Source: Pseudomonadota bacterium (GTDB taxonomy: Bacteria > Desulfobacterota > Desulfobulbia > Desulfobulbales > SURF-16). Taken from it: a stretch of DNA of 64,000 nucleotides. The stretch lies in assembly GCA_018822545.1 (NCBI GenBank), contig JAHJKA010000068.1, positions 1-64,000 of the forward strand. The letters run 5' to 3'. Below the pieces are notes generated by a model, which was given only the letters and a program-made list of their open reading frames with translations, ran no database searches and was not told the DNA's origin. How positions within the stretch are numbered: the first letter of the stretch is position 1; each line of letters starts with the position of its first letter. Shown here in pieces: positions 53,044 through 63,373 of the stretch. Made by a program: the position numbers and the translations under genes.

Positions 53044-56000
53044 TGCGGTCCACCTCCTTGTATCTGGCCCGGTTGAACCAGGAGATCAGCAAGCTCGTCA
53101 ATGAGCGGTAATTGGGGCCGGTCAAAAAAGATGCCGTTGTCACTGCCCTGCCGCACGCCGCGCAGGAAGATGTAAAAAACACCGCCGAAATGGCGCTCAT
53201 ATTCATAATCAAGCAGCCGGCTGGCAAGATAGCGGTGCAGCGCCACGCTGTAGAGATGATACTGGAGGGTATAGTTGGCCTCGATCATGGCAGCCTGCAG
53301 CTGACTGCGCCCGTAATCATCGGTTTGATTCCCCAGATAATTGGACTTCCAGTCAATAATATAAAAGCGGCCCCCATGGCAAAAGACCAGATCGACAAAA
53401 CCCTTTAAAAACCCTTGCACCAGGGCATAGTCAAGACGCCCCAGCTGGGCAAGAAATTCAGTGCCGCCAGCATGATTATGCCGGGAAAATACCTCAAGAA
53501 GATCAGCAGCCCGGGACTGGGCCAGGGGCAGATGAAATTCAAGCTCATTGAGACGCGCCGCAGGCTCAAGATCAGCAAGGCAAAAATTCTGACCGGGCAA
53601 CTGAGCACTCACTACCTCGTTAAGCATCTTGCCCACCGGATCGTTCCAAAATCCTGCAAAACCGAATTGGCCAAGCTTGGCCGCCAGCCACTCCCGCACC
53701 GCGACATCTCGCCCTGCCCGGAAATCACCAAAATCAAGATTTTCAAAAAGGTGGTGAAGAAAGGTTCCCGGCCCGGCGCCTTTCGGAAAATCGAAGATGG
53801 ACAGTGCGGCCGCCTCACCCTCTGGCAACCTGTCAGCCTCCGGAAGCAGACTACGGTCATGATCGGCAATATAGGCCTCCTGATGGAGACCGGCAGTCAA
53901 CCGGGAAAAACTGCTGACCTGCCAGGAGCGATCAACACTGGCGGTAAAAGGGCGGCAGGCCAGGGCAGGAATTTCTTCCACGGCGATGCTCACCTCACCA
54001 ACCTCCGCCGGGCACGCAAGCAGCGCGATCTCGCCTGCAGCTCTTTCAACCAGACCGGCAAGCTCCTGCCCAAGGTCCGGGCCGGACATTGCTTTCAGAC
54101 GGCTGAGCAGCTCGCCGCGCTCCTCATCAGCCCGGCCATGAAAGAGATGGCCAAGAGCCGACTCCTGGAAGCCATACAAAGGACCCCATACCACATAGCA
54201 GCGATTTTTGGCCCTGGTCAGGGCCACATAGGCCAGGCGAAGATTCTCAGCCAGCTCTTCGATGAGGGCAATCTCCTTATGGACCTCAAATTCAGCAGAG
54301 CCTATATCAAGGATGAGCTCGTTTTTGTCCTGATGAAAGAACACCTCCCTATGACCGCCAATCTTGGAACCACCCCACAGAAAGGGGCAGAATACCACGG
54401 GGTACTGCAGGCCCTTGGCCTTATGGACCGTAACGATCTGCAGGCGCAGGGCGTCGCTCTCCAACCGCTGTTCATGCTCACCACGATGCCGCCCCGCCAC
54501 CCCCTGTTTGAGATAATCAATAAGGTGATGGCTGGAAAGCCTGCTCTGGCCCTGGAGAACCTCCCCAAGATGGAGCAAATTGGTAAGACGACGTTCGCCA
54601 TCATGGAGGCGCAGCAGACGCTCGCGCACCTGCTCACCACTGACCAGGGCCTGAAACATGCTCATGAAACCCTTGTCATGCCAGAGCCTGTGGTACTCGG
54701 CGAACCGCTCGAGAACCCCATCCCAGCCGAGCTCATCCTCACTCCGCCCAAAAAGGGCCACAGCTGACCAGCCGAGAATATCGGTGGCCAGGGCCGCCAC
54801 CAACCTCTTGTCCATAGAGGGTTCAGCGACCGCCATGAGGACGGCAACGAGCTCCCGGGCCTCATGGCTGGTAAAAAGATCGTCGGTGGACTTGACCACG
54901 CTTGCCACCCCGACATCTAGCAGGGCCTGGTGAACCTGGCGGGCCTCGGCATTGGTCCGCACCAATACGGCAATATCCCCCGGCACCAGAGGACGATCTC
55001 CGATCCTGGCCTGGCCCTGGCTGCTGAGCTGCAGGAGCCTGACAATTTCGGCAGAGCAGGCCGTGGTGGCCACAACCTTGCTGTCTGGAGAGGCCAGCTG
55101 CTTGCCGTCAGCCCCGCCCTCGGCCAGCATGATCTGCAGGGGGGCGTGTTCCCCCTGGTCAACAACCAGTTGAGCGCTTGCCAGGCCAGGCCATTTGGCC
55201 GGGGTAAAGACAATATCGGCAAAGACAAAACTGGCAAGCCCGCTCTTTTCGCTAAAGACAGCGTTGATGGCCGTAATCAAACCAGGCTCAGAGCGGTAAT
55301 TATCCTCCAGGCTATACCTGGATTTCACCGCCCTGGCCGCAGCCAGATAGGCAAAAATATCAGCGCCCCGAAAATTATAGATGGCCTGCTTGGGATCGCC
55401 AATAAGATAGAGGAGATGCTCCTTATTGCCGCCATGGATGCGCTGGAAGATCTCAAACTGGACAGGATCGGTATCCTGAAATTCGTCAATAAGGGCGGCA
55501 GGATACTTCCTTCTGATTGCGGCGGCCAGCCGTTCGCCTTCCGGGCCAGCAAGAGCAGCCTGAAGACGGGTGAGCAGATCATCAAAGCCGAGGAGGCGCT
55601 GCTCCTCCTTCACCTCGGCAATTTTTTGGGCGGCATAGGGGAAAAGGCCGGCCTTCATCTCCAAGAGCTGGCCGCAAATCTGCTGCCAGGCCTGCCAGAG
55701 CCGGTCGGCATAGGCACAAAAGGGGTGATGGGGCGGCTGGCGACCTTGTTTCACGCCCTGATTGAGGTTGTCTTGGCTTACCTTGTATAAAACATCAGGG
55801 GGCAGGAGAAGCTCACCCTTAAAATAGGCGGAGATGGCAAGCAGCCATTTGTCCACACTCTTTTGCTGGAATTTCTGAAGGTTTAAGGCGGGATCACGAA
55901 GAATTTTCGCCACCTCCCCTACCGCCTCAGGCCATAAGGCAACCCCCTCCTCATAGAGACGGACAAACTCCCTTTCCAGCTCCGGGCTGGGAACAGCTCC

Positions 56001-56588
56001 AGAACTCTCAGGGCAGACCTTGAGGCCAGGCCGCTGATTGTTCAAAAGTTTGAGAAGCTTGTCCGGACTCAGCTTGTCGTTCAGATAATGGAGAAAGAGC
56101 GGCCCATAGCCCACCACACTCTGGCGCCAATAATCGCAGACCACCTGCCAGTGGATACCACTAAGATCAGCAGCCAACTCCACATCAAAGAGGGTGGCGC
56201 TCTCCAGACCGTTTTCCTTGAGCATCCTCTGACAGAAACCGTGGATGGTGTAGATGGCTGCCTCGTCAAAATCGTTGAGGGCGCAGCTCAGATCACGGCG
56301 GGCCTGGTCATGGTCAGCAATTTTAGTATGGAGCCTGGCCAGAAACTCTTCCTTGCTGTTGTGACCGCTGAAAGAGGAGCGGGCCAGGGCGAGCATCTCC
56401 CTGATCCGCACCCGCAAATCCGTGGCCGCGGCCTCGGTATAGGTGACCACCAGGATCTGCTGGATGGTCAAGCGCTCTTCAAGGAGCAGACGAACCACCA
56501 GGGCGGTGATGGTATAGGTCTTGCCCGTACCGGCACTGGCATCAATGAGATGTAAGCCGTGCAGCTTTTTATCGAGAAGATCAGCCAT
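53040..56588 (-). CDS. recB: Exodeoxyribonuclease V beta subunit
   Basis: 1182 residues. SF1A 3'-5' helicase and nuclease. Walker A LIDASAGTGKTYTITALV (about 15-32), IYTIHGFCQRMLKENGL, Walker B LIDEFQDTDPVQFEIFQ, VHKAKGLQYPVVFCP, and the C-terminal nuclease motif FVDLVFCHGGRFYIIDWKSN, with the Asp and Asp-x-Lys catalytic set. It unwinds and cuts DNA at ends until a Chi site. It starts 8 bp after recC. Confidence 0.96.
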   Translation of the reverse strand: MADLLDKKLHGLHLIDASAGTGKTYTITALVVRLLLEERLTIQQILVVTYTEAAATDLRVRIREMLALARSSFSGHNSKEEFLARLHTKIADHDQARRDLSCALNDFDEAAIYTIHGFCQRMLKENGLESATLFDVELAADLSGIHWQVVCDYWRQSVVGYGPLFLHYLNDKLSPDKLLKLLNNQRPGLKVCPESSGAVPSPELEREFVRLYEEGVALWPEAVGEVAKILRDPALNLQKFQQKSVDKWLLAISAYFKGELLLPPDVLYKVSQDNLNQGVKQGRQPPHHPFCAYADRLWQAWQQICGQLLEMKAGLFPYAAQKIAEVKEEQRLLGFDDLLTRLQAALAGPEGERLAAAIRRKYPAALIDEFQDTDPVQFEIFQRIHGGNKEHLLYLIGDPKQAIYNFRGADIFAYLAAARAVKSRYSLEDNYRSEPGLITAINAVFSEKSGLASFVFADIVFTPAKWPGLASAQLVVDQGEHAPLQIMLAEGGADGKQLASPDSKVVATTACSAEIVRLLQLSSQGQARIGDRPLVPGDIAVLVRTNAEARQVHQALLDVGVASVVKSTDDLFTSHEARELVAVLMAVAEPSMDKRLVAALATDILGWSAVALFGRSEDELGWDGVLERFAEYHRLWHDKGFMSMFQALVSGEQVRERLLRLHDGERRLTNLLHLGEVLQGQSRLSSHHLIDYLKQGVAGRHRGEHEQRLESDALRLQIVTVHKAKGLQYPVVFCPFLWGGSKIGGHREVFFHQDKNELILDIGSAEFEVHKEIALIEELAENLRLAYVALTRAKNRCYVVWGPLYGFQESALGHLFHGRADEERGELLSRLKAMSGPDLGQELAGLVERAAGEIALLACPAEVGEVSIAVEEIPALACRPFTASVDRSWQVSSFSRLTAGLHQEAYIADHDRSLLPEADRLPEGEAAALSIFDFPKGAGPGTFLHHLFENLDFGDFRAGRDVAVREWLAAKLGQFGFAGFWNDPVGKMLNEVVSAQLPGQNFCLADLEPAARLNELEFHLPLAQSRAADLLEVFSRHNHAGGTEFLAQLGRLDYALVQGFLKGFVDLVFCHGGRFYIIDWKSNYLGNQTDDYGRSQLQAAMIEANYTLQYHLYSVALHRYLASRLLDYEYERHFGGVFYIFLRGVRQGSDNGIFFDRPQLPLIDELADLLVQPGQIQGGGPQ

Positions 56589-56596
56589 GCGCCCTC

Positions 56597-59500
56597 TTAT
56601 TCCTTGTCCATGACGAGATAAACCGGCTCATACATCGTCCGGGCCAGTCTGCTGAACTCTTCGCCGAGCTGGGATTCTTCAGAAAAACAGCGCTTAAGAG
56701 AGGGATCCCACTGCCATTCCCCGGTGGAGTAATCGTCACCCCACAGGGTCTTGGTGGCTGCCGCAATGGCCTTTTCTTCCCTTTTCCCCTTCTGACAGGC
56801 CTCAACAAAGACGTACGACGCCTTGGCAAAAAACGGTAAGGGCTGCCGGAGGCCCTGCCAGTATAATTCCAGAAGGGTCTGCAGAATGGTTTGGGCATTA
56901 TCAAGCGGTGCCAAGCGGACAACACCGTCATCGGCGATCAGCAGGGACTGGCGGCCAATGGCTGAGGGAAGATCAAGACTGTTTAAGGCGAGATGGCTGA
57001 TCCAGGTGCGCAGGATATGACGGCCATCCATCTTGCCAAAGCGGTAGTGGAACTGCCCCAGAGTGTTGACATTGGCAAGCTCTACCTCCAGCTGATAACT
57101 GCCAAGGGTAAGGCTTCCTGACTGACTGGCAAAAACGCCGCCGCCCAGCTCTTCGACCTGCTGGGCAAAGGACCTGGCCTTGGCCTCCACCCCGGCAAAA
57201 ACAACCTCGGCCATGGCACCATGGGGCAGAACACCTCGGGCTCTGACCTGATCAAAGGTCAACGGTTCGGCGGCCAGCAGGCCCTGGACCAGGTCCCGAC
57301 TCAGCTCATAGCGCTCAAGACCGCCGAGGCCAAAGGGTTCATCCTCGGCCAGGAGCTCTTCTTCACCCTCCAGACGTAAACCCAACCGCTGCTCACAAAA
57401 AAAGCGGGCCGGCGATTGCCAGAAACGCTGCAAAGCTACAAGATCAAGATGGCGTCTTTCCGCCTCCGCCTCTGGCAGGGGCAGACCGCGGCCAAAATCG
57501 ATGCGCCCCTGGCTGTGGCGAATAAGCTCCCGGGCCGCACTCAGATTTTTTTCAGAAAAACTGGCCAGCTTGCCTTGGAAATACTCGGAGTGAAAGGGTT
57601 GCAAATGCTGCTGGAGCACCAGGCTGCGCAGAATGAGCTGTTCCTCTTTCTCCGTGGCCCCAGCCGAAATGCACATCCGGGCCACATACTCAAGGAGTTC
57701 ACGGACCAGCACCGATGGAGCCCGTTCCGAGTCATCGACAACAGAGCGGCCCAGATAGGAGATGTAGAGCTGGTCCCGGGCCGACAGCAAGGCCTCAAGA
57801 AAGAGATAACGATCATCAAAGCGCATGCTGCGATCGCCGCGTCTGAATTCCTTGACCATGAGATCAAAACCAAAACGGGCCGGAGAGCGCGGAAAATCAC
57901 CATCATTCATGCCAAGCAGACAGATGATCTTAAAGGGCACAGCCCGCATGGGCAGCAGCGAGCAGAAGGTGATACCGCCTCCCATAAAGCCATAGGGCGA
58001 CAGATCCTGGCTCACGGCCTTGCGCACCCTGTCCGCCACGACATCAAGGCCCAGGCTCTGGCCAAAAGCCGCCAGACTCGCCTCCTGACTTAAGGCGGCC
58101 AGGGCCGTGCGCAGCACCTGCATCTGCCGTTCTTCATCTTGATCCGGGCTGAACAGATCGGCGCTCAATTGCAGGAGAAGGCCGCTCCAGGTTGGCAGAT
58201 CATACTGCAAGCTAAGACGGTCTGCCCACTGGGCAAGGGTATGATAAAAAGTCAGAAAACGGCTGGCCAGCTCCGGCTCAAGATGGGCCCCGTCATAGGG
58301 CAGGATGCCGGCAAAAAGCTGGTCATCCGCCATGGCAAAACCAAGGAGTAAGCGATCAAGCCCGGCCTGCCAGCTATTGTCCTCATAAGGGGGGAGACCG
58401 AAACGGCTCCGGTCTGCACCATCCCGGCCCCAGCAGATCCGCAGCTCGGCAAGCCAACTGGTAATCAAGCTGACATCATCCAGGCTCAGTTGAAAACAGC
58501 GGCGCAGGGCGCTGATCTCTAAAAGGGCAACCAGGTCAAGGGCCTTAAAGCGGCTGGGTGCCAGGTCGAGCATCTGAAAAAAACCGGCTATGCACTCCTC
58601 CTCGCCGTGACTCTGATCGGCGACAGTATAGGGCAGGAGGGGCTGATCATTCCCGGCAAAGACCGCCTCAACAAGGGGGGCATAGCTGCTGATATCAGGG
58701 GCCATAACCAGGATGTCCCGCGGCTCAAGACCAGGATGCTCGGCAAAGAGACCAAGGAGGTGATCATGGAGGGACTCCACCTCACGCATGGGGCTATGGC
58801 AGGAGATAAAACAAAGGGAATCATCGCTGCGGTGGCCGGGCGTGGCATCCCGGAGTTTAAGAATATCCCCTTGGATGACAGCCAGCAGGGTATCGTCTTG
58901 GGGCTCCAGGAATAATGTCTCCTCATCGGTCCCATGCTCAAGGAGCAGATGGAAAAAATCACGGCCCAGGCGACCCATGGAGGCCAGAAGAGGATTGTCA
59001 CTGGCAAGAAACTGTGCATCACGGTCAAGGCCGGTGGTCCGCTCAAGACGGCTGATGGTGGCCTCGGGGATGATATCGCCCCACTCCTTGTCGCACGGGT
59101 TGAGAAAAAAGATATTCACCTCGGCGTGGCGGCCCAGGGCGTGCAAGATTTCAAGATGGCTGGGCGGCATGGAGGAAATGCCAAAGAGAGACACCCGGGG
59201 GGGCAGAAAACCGAGACAACAATCATCGCTGTTCAGCAAGCCAAGACTGCGCTCAAAGAGATCGGCCCGGTGGGGCTGGTCAATATCGGCACGCAGCCTG
59301 CGCCAGAGCATGGCTTGCCAGCCGCCGTCGCCGCCTGCCTCCCAGTCCCTGATAAAATCAGGACGGTAGATGACATACTGATCAAAGAGATCAGCCATGG
59401 CCACGGCCAGCTGATAAGTTTTCAGGGGTGTGGATATGTAAACTGCCACCTGGCTGAAGGCCTCGTTGCGGCAAAGATCAGGGAGAAGTTCCATGATCCG

Positions 59501-59779
59501 CCAGACCAGCACCGGCCGCTGCCATTTTTCTAAGACCAGCTCCTCGCCGAGCACCTGGGCAAAAATCTGGCGCAAAAAAGCATTGGGGAAGGGAAAAGAG
59601 CCGTTGGCCCAGACACCGTAACGCGTGGCAAGTTCCATGGCCAGCCAACGCGCCATACCCTGGCTCTGAACCACCACGGTCTCGGCAACAAGAGGCGGCA
59701 AGGGCTGGGCCCTCAAGACCTGGGCAAGATATTCAACCAGCAACTCCATTCTATTACTGGTGTAGATAGTAAAACTCAC
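56597..59779 (-). CDS. recC: Exodeoxyribonuclease V gamma subunit
   Basis: 1060 residues from the GTG at 59779, which has GGAG 8 nt upstream and gives the family-like start SFTIYTSNRMELLVEYL; the longer frame to 59827 lacks support. RecC carries inactive helicase and nuclease-like domains that hold the strands and recognise Chi. Seen: VVQSQGMARWLAMELA (about 34-49), VSLFGISSMPPSHLEILHAL, and a Leu-Pro-Met-Arg block LLPMRAVPFKIICLLGMNDG. First gene of the recCBD operon. Confidence 0.92.
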   Translation of the reverse strand: MSFTIYTSNRMELLVEYLAQVLRAQPLPPLVAETVVVQSQGMARWLAMELATRYGVWANGSFPFPNAFLRQIFAQVLGEELVLEKWQRPVLVWRIMELLPDLCRNEAFSQVAVYISTPLKTYQLAVAMADLFDQYVIYRPDFIRDWEAGGDGGWQAMLWRRLRADIDQPHRADLFERSLGLLNSDDCCLGFLPPRVSLFGISSMPPSHLEILHALGRHAEVNIFFLNPCDKEWGDIIPEATISRLERTTGLDRDAQFLASDNPLLASMGRLGRDFFHLLLEHGTDEETLFLEPQDDTLLAVIQGDILKLRDATPGHRSDDSLCFISCHSPMREVESLHDHLLGLFAEHPGLEPRDILVMAPDISSYAPLVEAVFAGNDQPLLPYTVADQSHGEEECIAGFFQMLDLAPSRFKALDLVALLEISALRRCFQLSLDDVSLITSWLAELRICWGRDGADRSRFGLPPYEDNSWQAGLDRLLLGFAMADDQLFAGILPYDGAHLEPELASRFLTFYHTLAQWADRLSLQYDLPTWSGLLLQLSADLFSPDQDEERQMQVLRTALAALSQEASLAAFGQSLGLDVVADRVRKAVSQDLSPYGFMGGGITFCSLLPMRAVPFKIICLLGMNDGDFPRSPARFGFDLMVKEFRRGDRSMRFDDRYLFLEALLSARDQLYISYLGRSVVDDSERAPSVLVRELLEYVARMCISAGATEKEEQLILRSLVLQQHLQPFHSEYFQGKLASFSEKNLSAARELIRHSQGRIDFGRGLPLPEAEAERRHLDLVALQRFWQSPARFFCEQRLGLRLEGEEELLAEDEPFGLGGLERYELSRDLVQGLLAAEPLTFDQVRARGVLPHGAMAEVVFAGVEAKARSFAQQVEELGGGVFASQSGSLTLGSYQLEVELANVNTLGQFHYRFGKMDGRHILRTWISHLALNSLDLPSAIGRQSLLIADDGVVRLAPLDNAQTILQTLLELYWQGLRQPLPFFAKASYVFVEACQKGKREEKAIAAATKTLWGDDYSTGEWQWDPSLKRCFSEESQLGEEFSRLARTMYEPVYLVMDKE

Positions 59780-60049
59780 AAATGAGTCTCCATGGTCATT
59801 CAAGAAAAAGTGCCCTGGGGCAGACACCCCGAAATGTTCTCTGTCAATCTATAGAAATATGAGCAACTTGCCAAGCCATTCCCCAAAAGCCTGCACAGAT
59901 TCTCATCTTCTCTTGAAGCAGTCTGCGCATATTAAGAAATACTCCTTTTTTTCTCATCTCTGCTGGCACCAGGCGGTAAAGAACAGTAAGCTATCTCCAC
60001 CTGGAGCAGCATCACAAGGCTCACTCATTAAATACATTTTACTGCCATT

Positions 60050-61648
60050 ATGAAACTACACACCTGCGTGCGGCCCGGCGGCCGATTTTCCTTTGTCATC
60101 CACAAGCCCTCATACCGCGTTACCAATCTCCGGCAAAATGACGAAATCATCGAGCTTGGCCTCTGCCAGGAGGAACCGGTTTTTAACAGCCGTAATTTTC
60201 CGGCCGATGATCTTGAGGTGGAAAAAAGTGACTGGGTTTATGAGATAGCAAATCCATTTTCCTTCAAGGGTACCACTTTTATTAATTCCGCCTGGGCTGA
60301 CCGGCAAGCAGAGACTCCCTTGGGGATAAGACTGACAGAAGCAGAGCCTGTTTCCATGGCTGATGCCTTGCGCCGCTGCGTCAGCGACAGTGAAATTGAT
60401 GACATCTTCCTGGCCTTGCCCACCCCCGTGCTCCTTTCTCTGGCCACCACCTCCACCGACCCGGAAGACCTCATGCGCCTCGCCAGGCAAGCCGCCTCCT
60501 TTATCATCAGCGCCACTGGCGAGGTCGACGGCCTCCGTTATGAGCACCATAATGGTCGCTGCCGGGCCATTATCCATAACCATGATCTCTATGAGGCGGT
60601 GGCCAACAACCCCCATCTGCCGGATGACTATAAGCAGGCCATGGTGCTGAGACCAGGGGCCCAGGGCGGCAGTGAAATCATCGGCGAATTCCGCAGCGAC
60701 GGCAGCCACGTCTTTGAATATCTGCGCCGCAATTCCTATATCCCCTGGGGCCATTATGCTGCCAATATGGCCAACGATGCCGTACGCTACAGCCTGGCTG
60801 ATCTTCGCCTGGATGACATGATCGGCATGCGCCATCTCTACTACCAGAGGACCTATGACCGGCTGGCTGTCGATCTGGGCCTTGCCGGTTTTAAGCGCAG
60901 AAGAACGGCAACGGCGGCTGAACTTGAAGCGACACGCCAGCAGATCGTCACGGCATTGGCCCAAGGGGCCTTGCCCTCATTCAGCGCCACCCTCTGGGGC
61001 TGGAACTACGGTTTTGATTTTGCCGCCAGTGGTTACCGTCTGAATGCCTCCCACCAGATGCTCCATCAGCAGTTCGCCCTCATTCCGACAGCGGTTTCTG
61101 ACAATGCAATAAGCCAGTCCAGTTTTGCCTGCGGCGATCTGATTGCCTCCTTCTCTCAGCAGTACCAAGCAGAAACCGGCAATGGCTTTTTCAGCGATTA
61201 TATCGCAGCCATCCACGCCAACAGCCGGATGGATGGACGTAAGGCTGAAAAAAGTCTCATTATTCATGAGGACGAACATGTCATGGTCTTTGTCCCTAAG
61301 GCCCAGACCTCACAGTGGGAAGTGCAGATTATGACCACCGAGCCGGTGGGCAATATCCTCGAACTTTCAACGGCGGCCCGCCACTCCCTTGATATGGCTT
61401 TCTATCTGGCAGCCAAGGCCCTACACGGTATCGGCGTCAAGCTCATGTGCAGCATCGAATACTCAAAGCGTTTCACCAGCAAGGACCATGACCAACGCCT
61501 TTTCTACGCCCTTCTTCCCAAACTTCCCAAATCGCCAGGTGCTTTCAGCGAGTCACAGCTCCGTTGGATAAACGGTCATTTCCCCGAGGATCTGGCCACC
61601 GCCCTGCGGGCCAGCATGCCGGCAAAGAGTACCGTTACCAAAGAGTAA
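60050..61648 (+). CDS. Unknown protein with HIT/GalT-like C-terminal region
   Basis: 532 residues, no signal peptide. I do not recognise the family. The N-terminal half is alpha/beta. A middle block SYIPWGHYAANMANDAVRYS (about 226-245) has conserved-looking Trp, Tyr and His. The C-terminal region from about 405 (IIHEDEHVMVFVPKAQTSQW) resembles the strand pattern of HIT/GalT nucleotidyltransferases; the expected HxHxH triad is not clear. The ATG at 60050 has no strong ribosome site. It precedes the sensor kinase by 150 bp. A sugar-nucleotide or nucleotide phosphorylase role is only a guess. Confidence 0.55.
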   Translation: MKLHTCVRPGGRFSFVIHKPSYRVTNLRQNDEIIELGLCQEEPVFNSRNFPADDLEVEKSDWVYEIANPFSFKGTTFINSAWADRQAETPLGIRLTEAEPVSMADALRRCVSDSEIDDIFLALPTPVLLSLATTSTDPEDLMRLARQAASFIISATGEVDGLRYEHHNGRCRAIIHNHDLYEAVANNPHLPDDYKQAMVLRPGAQGGSEIIGEFRSDGSHVFEYLRRNSYIPWGHYAANMANDAVRYSLADLRLDDMIGMRHLYYQRTYDRLAVDLGLAGFKRRRTATAAELEATRQQIVTALAQGALPSFSATLWGWNYGFDFAASGYRLNASHQMLHQQFALIPTAVSDNAISQSSFACGDLIASFSQQYQAETGNGFFSDYIAAIHANSRMDGRKAEKSLIIHEDEHVMVFVPKAQTSQWEVQIMTTEPVGNILELSTAARHSLDMAFYLAAKALHGIGVKLMCSIEYSKRFTSKDHDQRLFYALLPKLPKSPGAFSESQLRWINGHFPEDLATALRASMPAKSTVTKE

Positions 61649-61798
61649 CACGGCCTTGTCGGACTGCTACCAATCAGTAACATTATATAGAAGACGAAAA
61701 ATACAAAGTCGGCTAAACAGAGTCATAGCTTGAAAAAAGAACCAGGGCAAGGCGAGGAATACTTTGTGCACAGCAAACAGGAGGATAACCCAGCAGGT

Positions 61799-63373
61799 AT
61801 GAAACATGTGCAGTGGAACAAAATGAGCCTGAGAATCAAATTTATTTTCCTCATTGGTATTGTCGTGGTTATCTCCTACGGCATCACCTTCTACAGGACC
61901 TCGCAATTCCAGAACGAACTTGTTCTCTCCCAGGCCACCCGCCAGGCCCGCATGCTCCACAAACAGATCCTGATGACCCGCCAGTGGGTCGCGGACCATA
62001 ACGGCCTCTTCTTTATGCGCCAACCCGGGGTTGATCCCAACCCTTTTTTAAAAGACCCTGAGATGGTCGATACCCAGGGTACCCGTTATGTTAAAAGAAA
62101 TCCGGCCATGGTGACCAGGGAACTTTCCGCCTATGCCGACAAAGCCGGTTTTTGCGGCTACCGGGTGACCACCTTAAAGGCTATTAATCCGGAAAACGCC
62201 CCTGATCCCTGGGAGAAAAAAAGCCTCCTTCTCTTTGAACAAGGGGTGGATGAAGTCATCGAGTTCACCCAAGCCAACAACCATCGCACCTTGCGCTATA
62301 TCGCCCCATTGCCGGTGGAGGCCTCCTGCCTGGAATGCCATGACCAGCAGGGCTACAAGATTGGCGATATTCGCGGCGGTCTCAGTGTCACCATCCCTGT
62401 GGATTGGGCCTTTGAGAGCATTACAAAAAATAACCGCCTGCTGCTCTTTATCGCCACCATCACCATTTTAATCGTCGGCCTCTCCATTTATCTGCTCATT
62501 GACGTCCTGGTGGTCCGCCGTCTGGGCATTCTCGAAGGGGCCATGGAAAATTATCCTGAAACAAAGCCTTCAAAACATAATCTACCCAACGGCGGCGACG
62601 AAATTGGCCGCCTTGCCTTTAAATTCAATGATTTTTGTCAGCGCCTCGACACCTCCCAAACGGAACTGGACGCCAGCCGCAAACAGCTCTTTCAAACCGA
62701 GAAACTAGCAGCCTTGGGCCGCCTGGCAGCAGGAGTTGCCCATGAGGTCAACAACCCTTTAGGCGGCATGCTCAACTGTGTCAAATCCATGGGCGAAAAC
62801 CCCGACGACAAGGCCCTGCACCGTCGCTACCTGGAGCTTATGGACAAGGGCTTGAAACGCATCGGCAACATCGTCCAGCAACTCTTGAATTTCGGACGCC
62901 GGGAACCACTCCAATACCGGCCGGCCTGCATTGACGAGCTGATCAGAGAATCCTTTATTCTCCTTGAATATGGTTTGAAAAAACTTAATGTACAGCTTGA
63001 TCTGGGCATCCCCGACTCTTACTCCATCGACTCGGCGGCCCTGCAGCAGATCATCGTCAACATCACCATGAATGCCATGCAGGCCATGCCAGAGGGCGGC
63101 TCTTTTACCGTCACCACCTCGGTGGTGGACGATATGGCAGTTCTTGCCTTTCAAGATAGTGGTCCGGGCATTTCCGAAGAAAACCTGCCGCGCATCTTTG
63201 ACCCTTTTTTCACCACCAAGGATGTTGGTGAGGGTACCGGTCTGGGCCTTGCCGTAACCTATGCCCTGGTGCAGCGGATGAACGGGGTGATCCTGGTGGA
63301 AAGCAGCGCAGGCCATGGCAGCTGTTTTATTGTCCGCCTGCCACTCAATCCTGAAACAAATGAGGCCGCCTGA
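61799..63373 (+). CDS. Haem-binding (DUF3365) sensor histidine kinase
   Basis: 524 residues from the ATG at 61799 (a TTG at 61730 is an alternative). TM1 (about 13-30), a periplasmic DUF3365/Tll0287-like domain with the c-type haem motif CLECH (177-181), TM2 (about 214-236), HAMP, then HisKA with phosphor-acceptor His315 in [14 protein letters not shown] and a HATPase_c domain ([28 protein letters not shown]). DUF3365 haem domains sense gases or redox in the periplasm. Its stop overlaps the regulator's start by one base. Confidence 0.92.
   Translation: MKHVQWNKMSLRIKFIFLIGIVVVISYGITFYRTSQFQNELVLSQATRQARMLHKQILMTRQWVADHNGLFFMRQPGVDPNPFLKDPEMVDTQGTRYVKRNPAMVTRELSAYADKAGFCGYRVTTLKAINPENAPDPWEKKSLLLFEQGVDEVIEFTQANNHRTLRYIAPLPVEASCLECHDQQGYKIGDIRGGLSVTIPVDWAFESITKNNRLLLFIATITILIVGLSIYLLIDVLVVRRLGILEGAMENYPETKPSKHNLPNGGDEIGRLAFKFNDFCQRLDTSQTELDASRKQLFQTEKLAALGRLAAGVAHEVNNPLGGMLNCVKSMGENPDDKALHRRYLELMDKGLKRIGNIVQQLLNFGRREPLQYRPACIDELIRESFILLEYGLKKLNVQLDLGIPDSYSIDSAALQQIIVNITMNAMQAMPEGGSFTVTTSVVDDMAVLAFQDSGPGISEENLPRIFDPFFTTKDVGEGTGLGLAVTYALVQRMNGVILVESSAGHGSCFIVRLPLNPETNEAA

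Noticed and set aside
53415..54767. 450-residue plus-strand frame
   Set aside because: Antisense to the recB helicase and nuclease region; no domain recognised.
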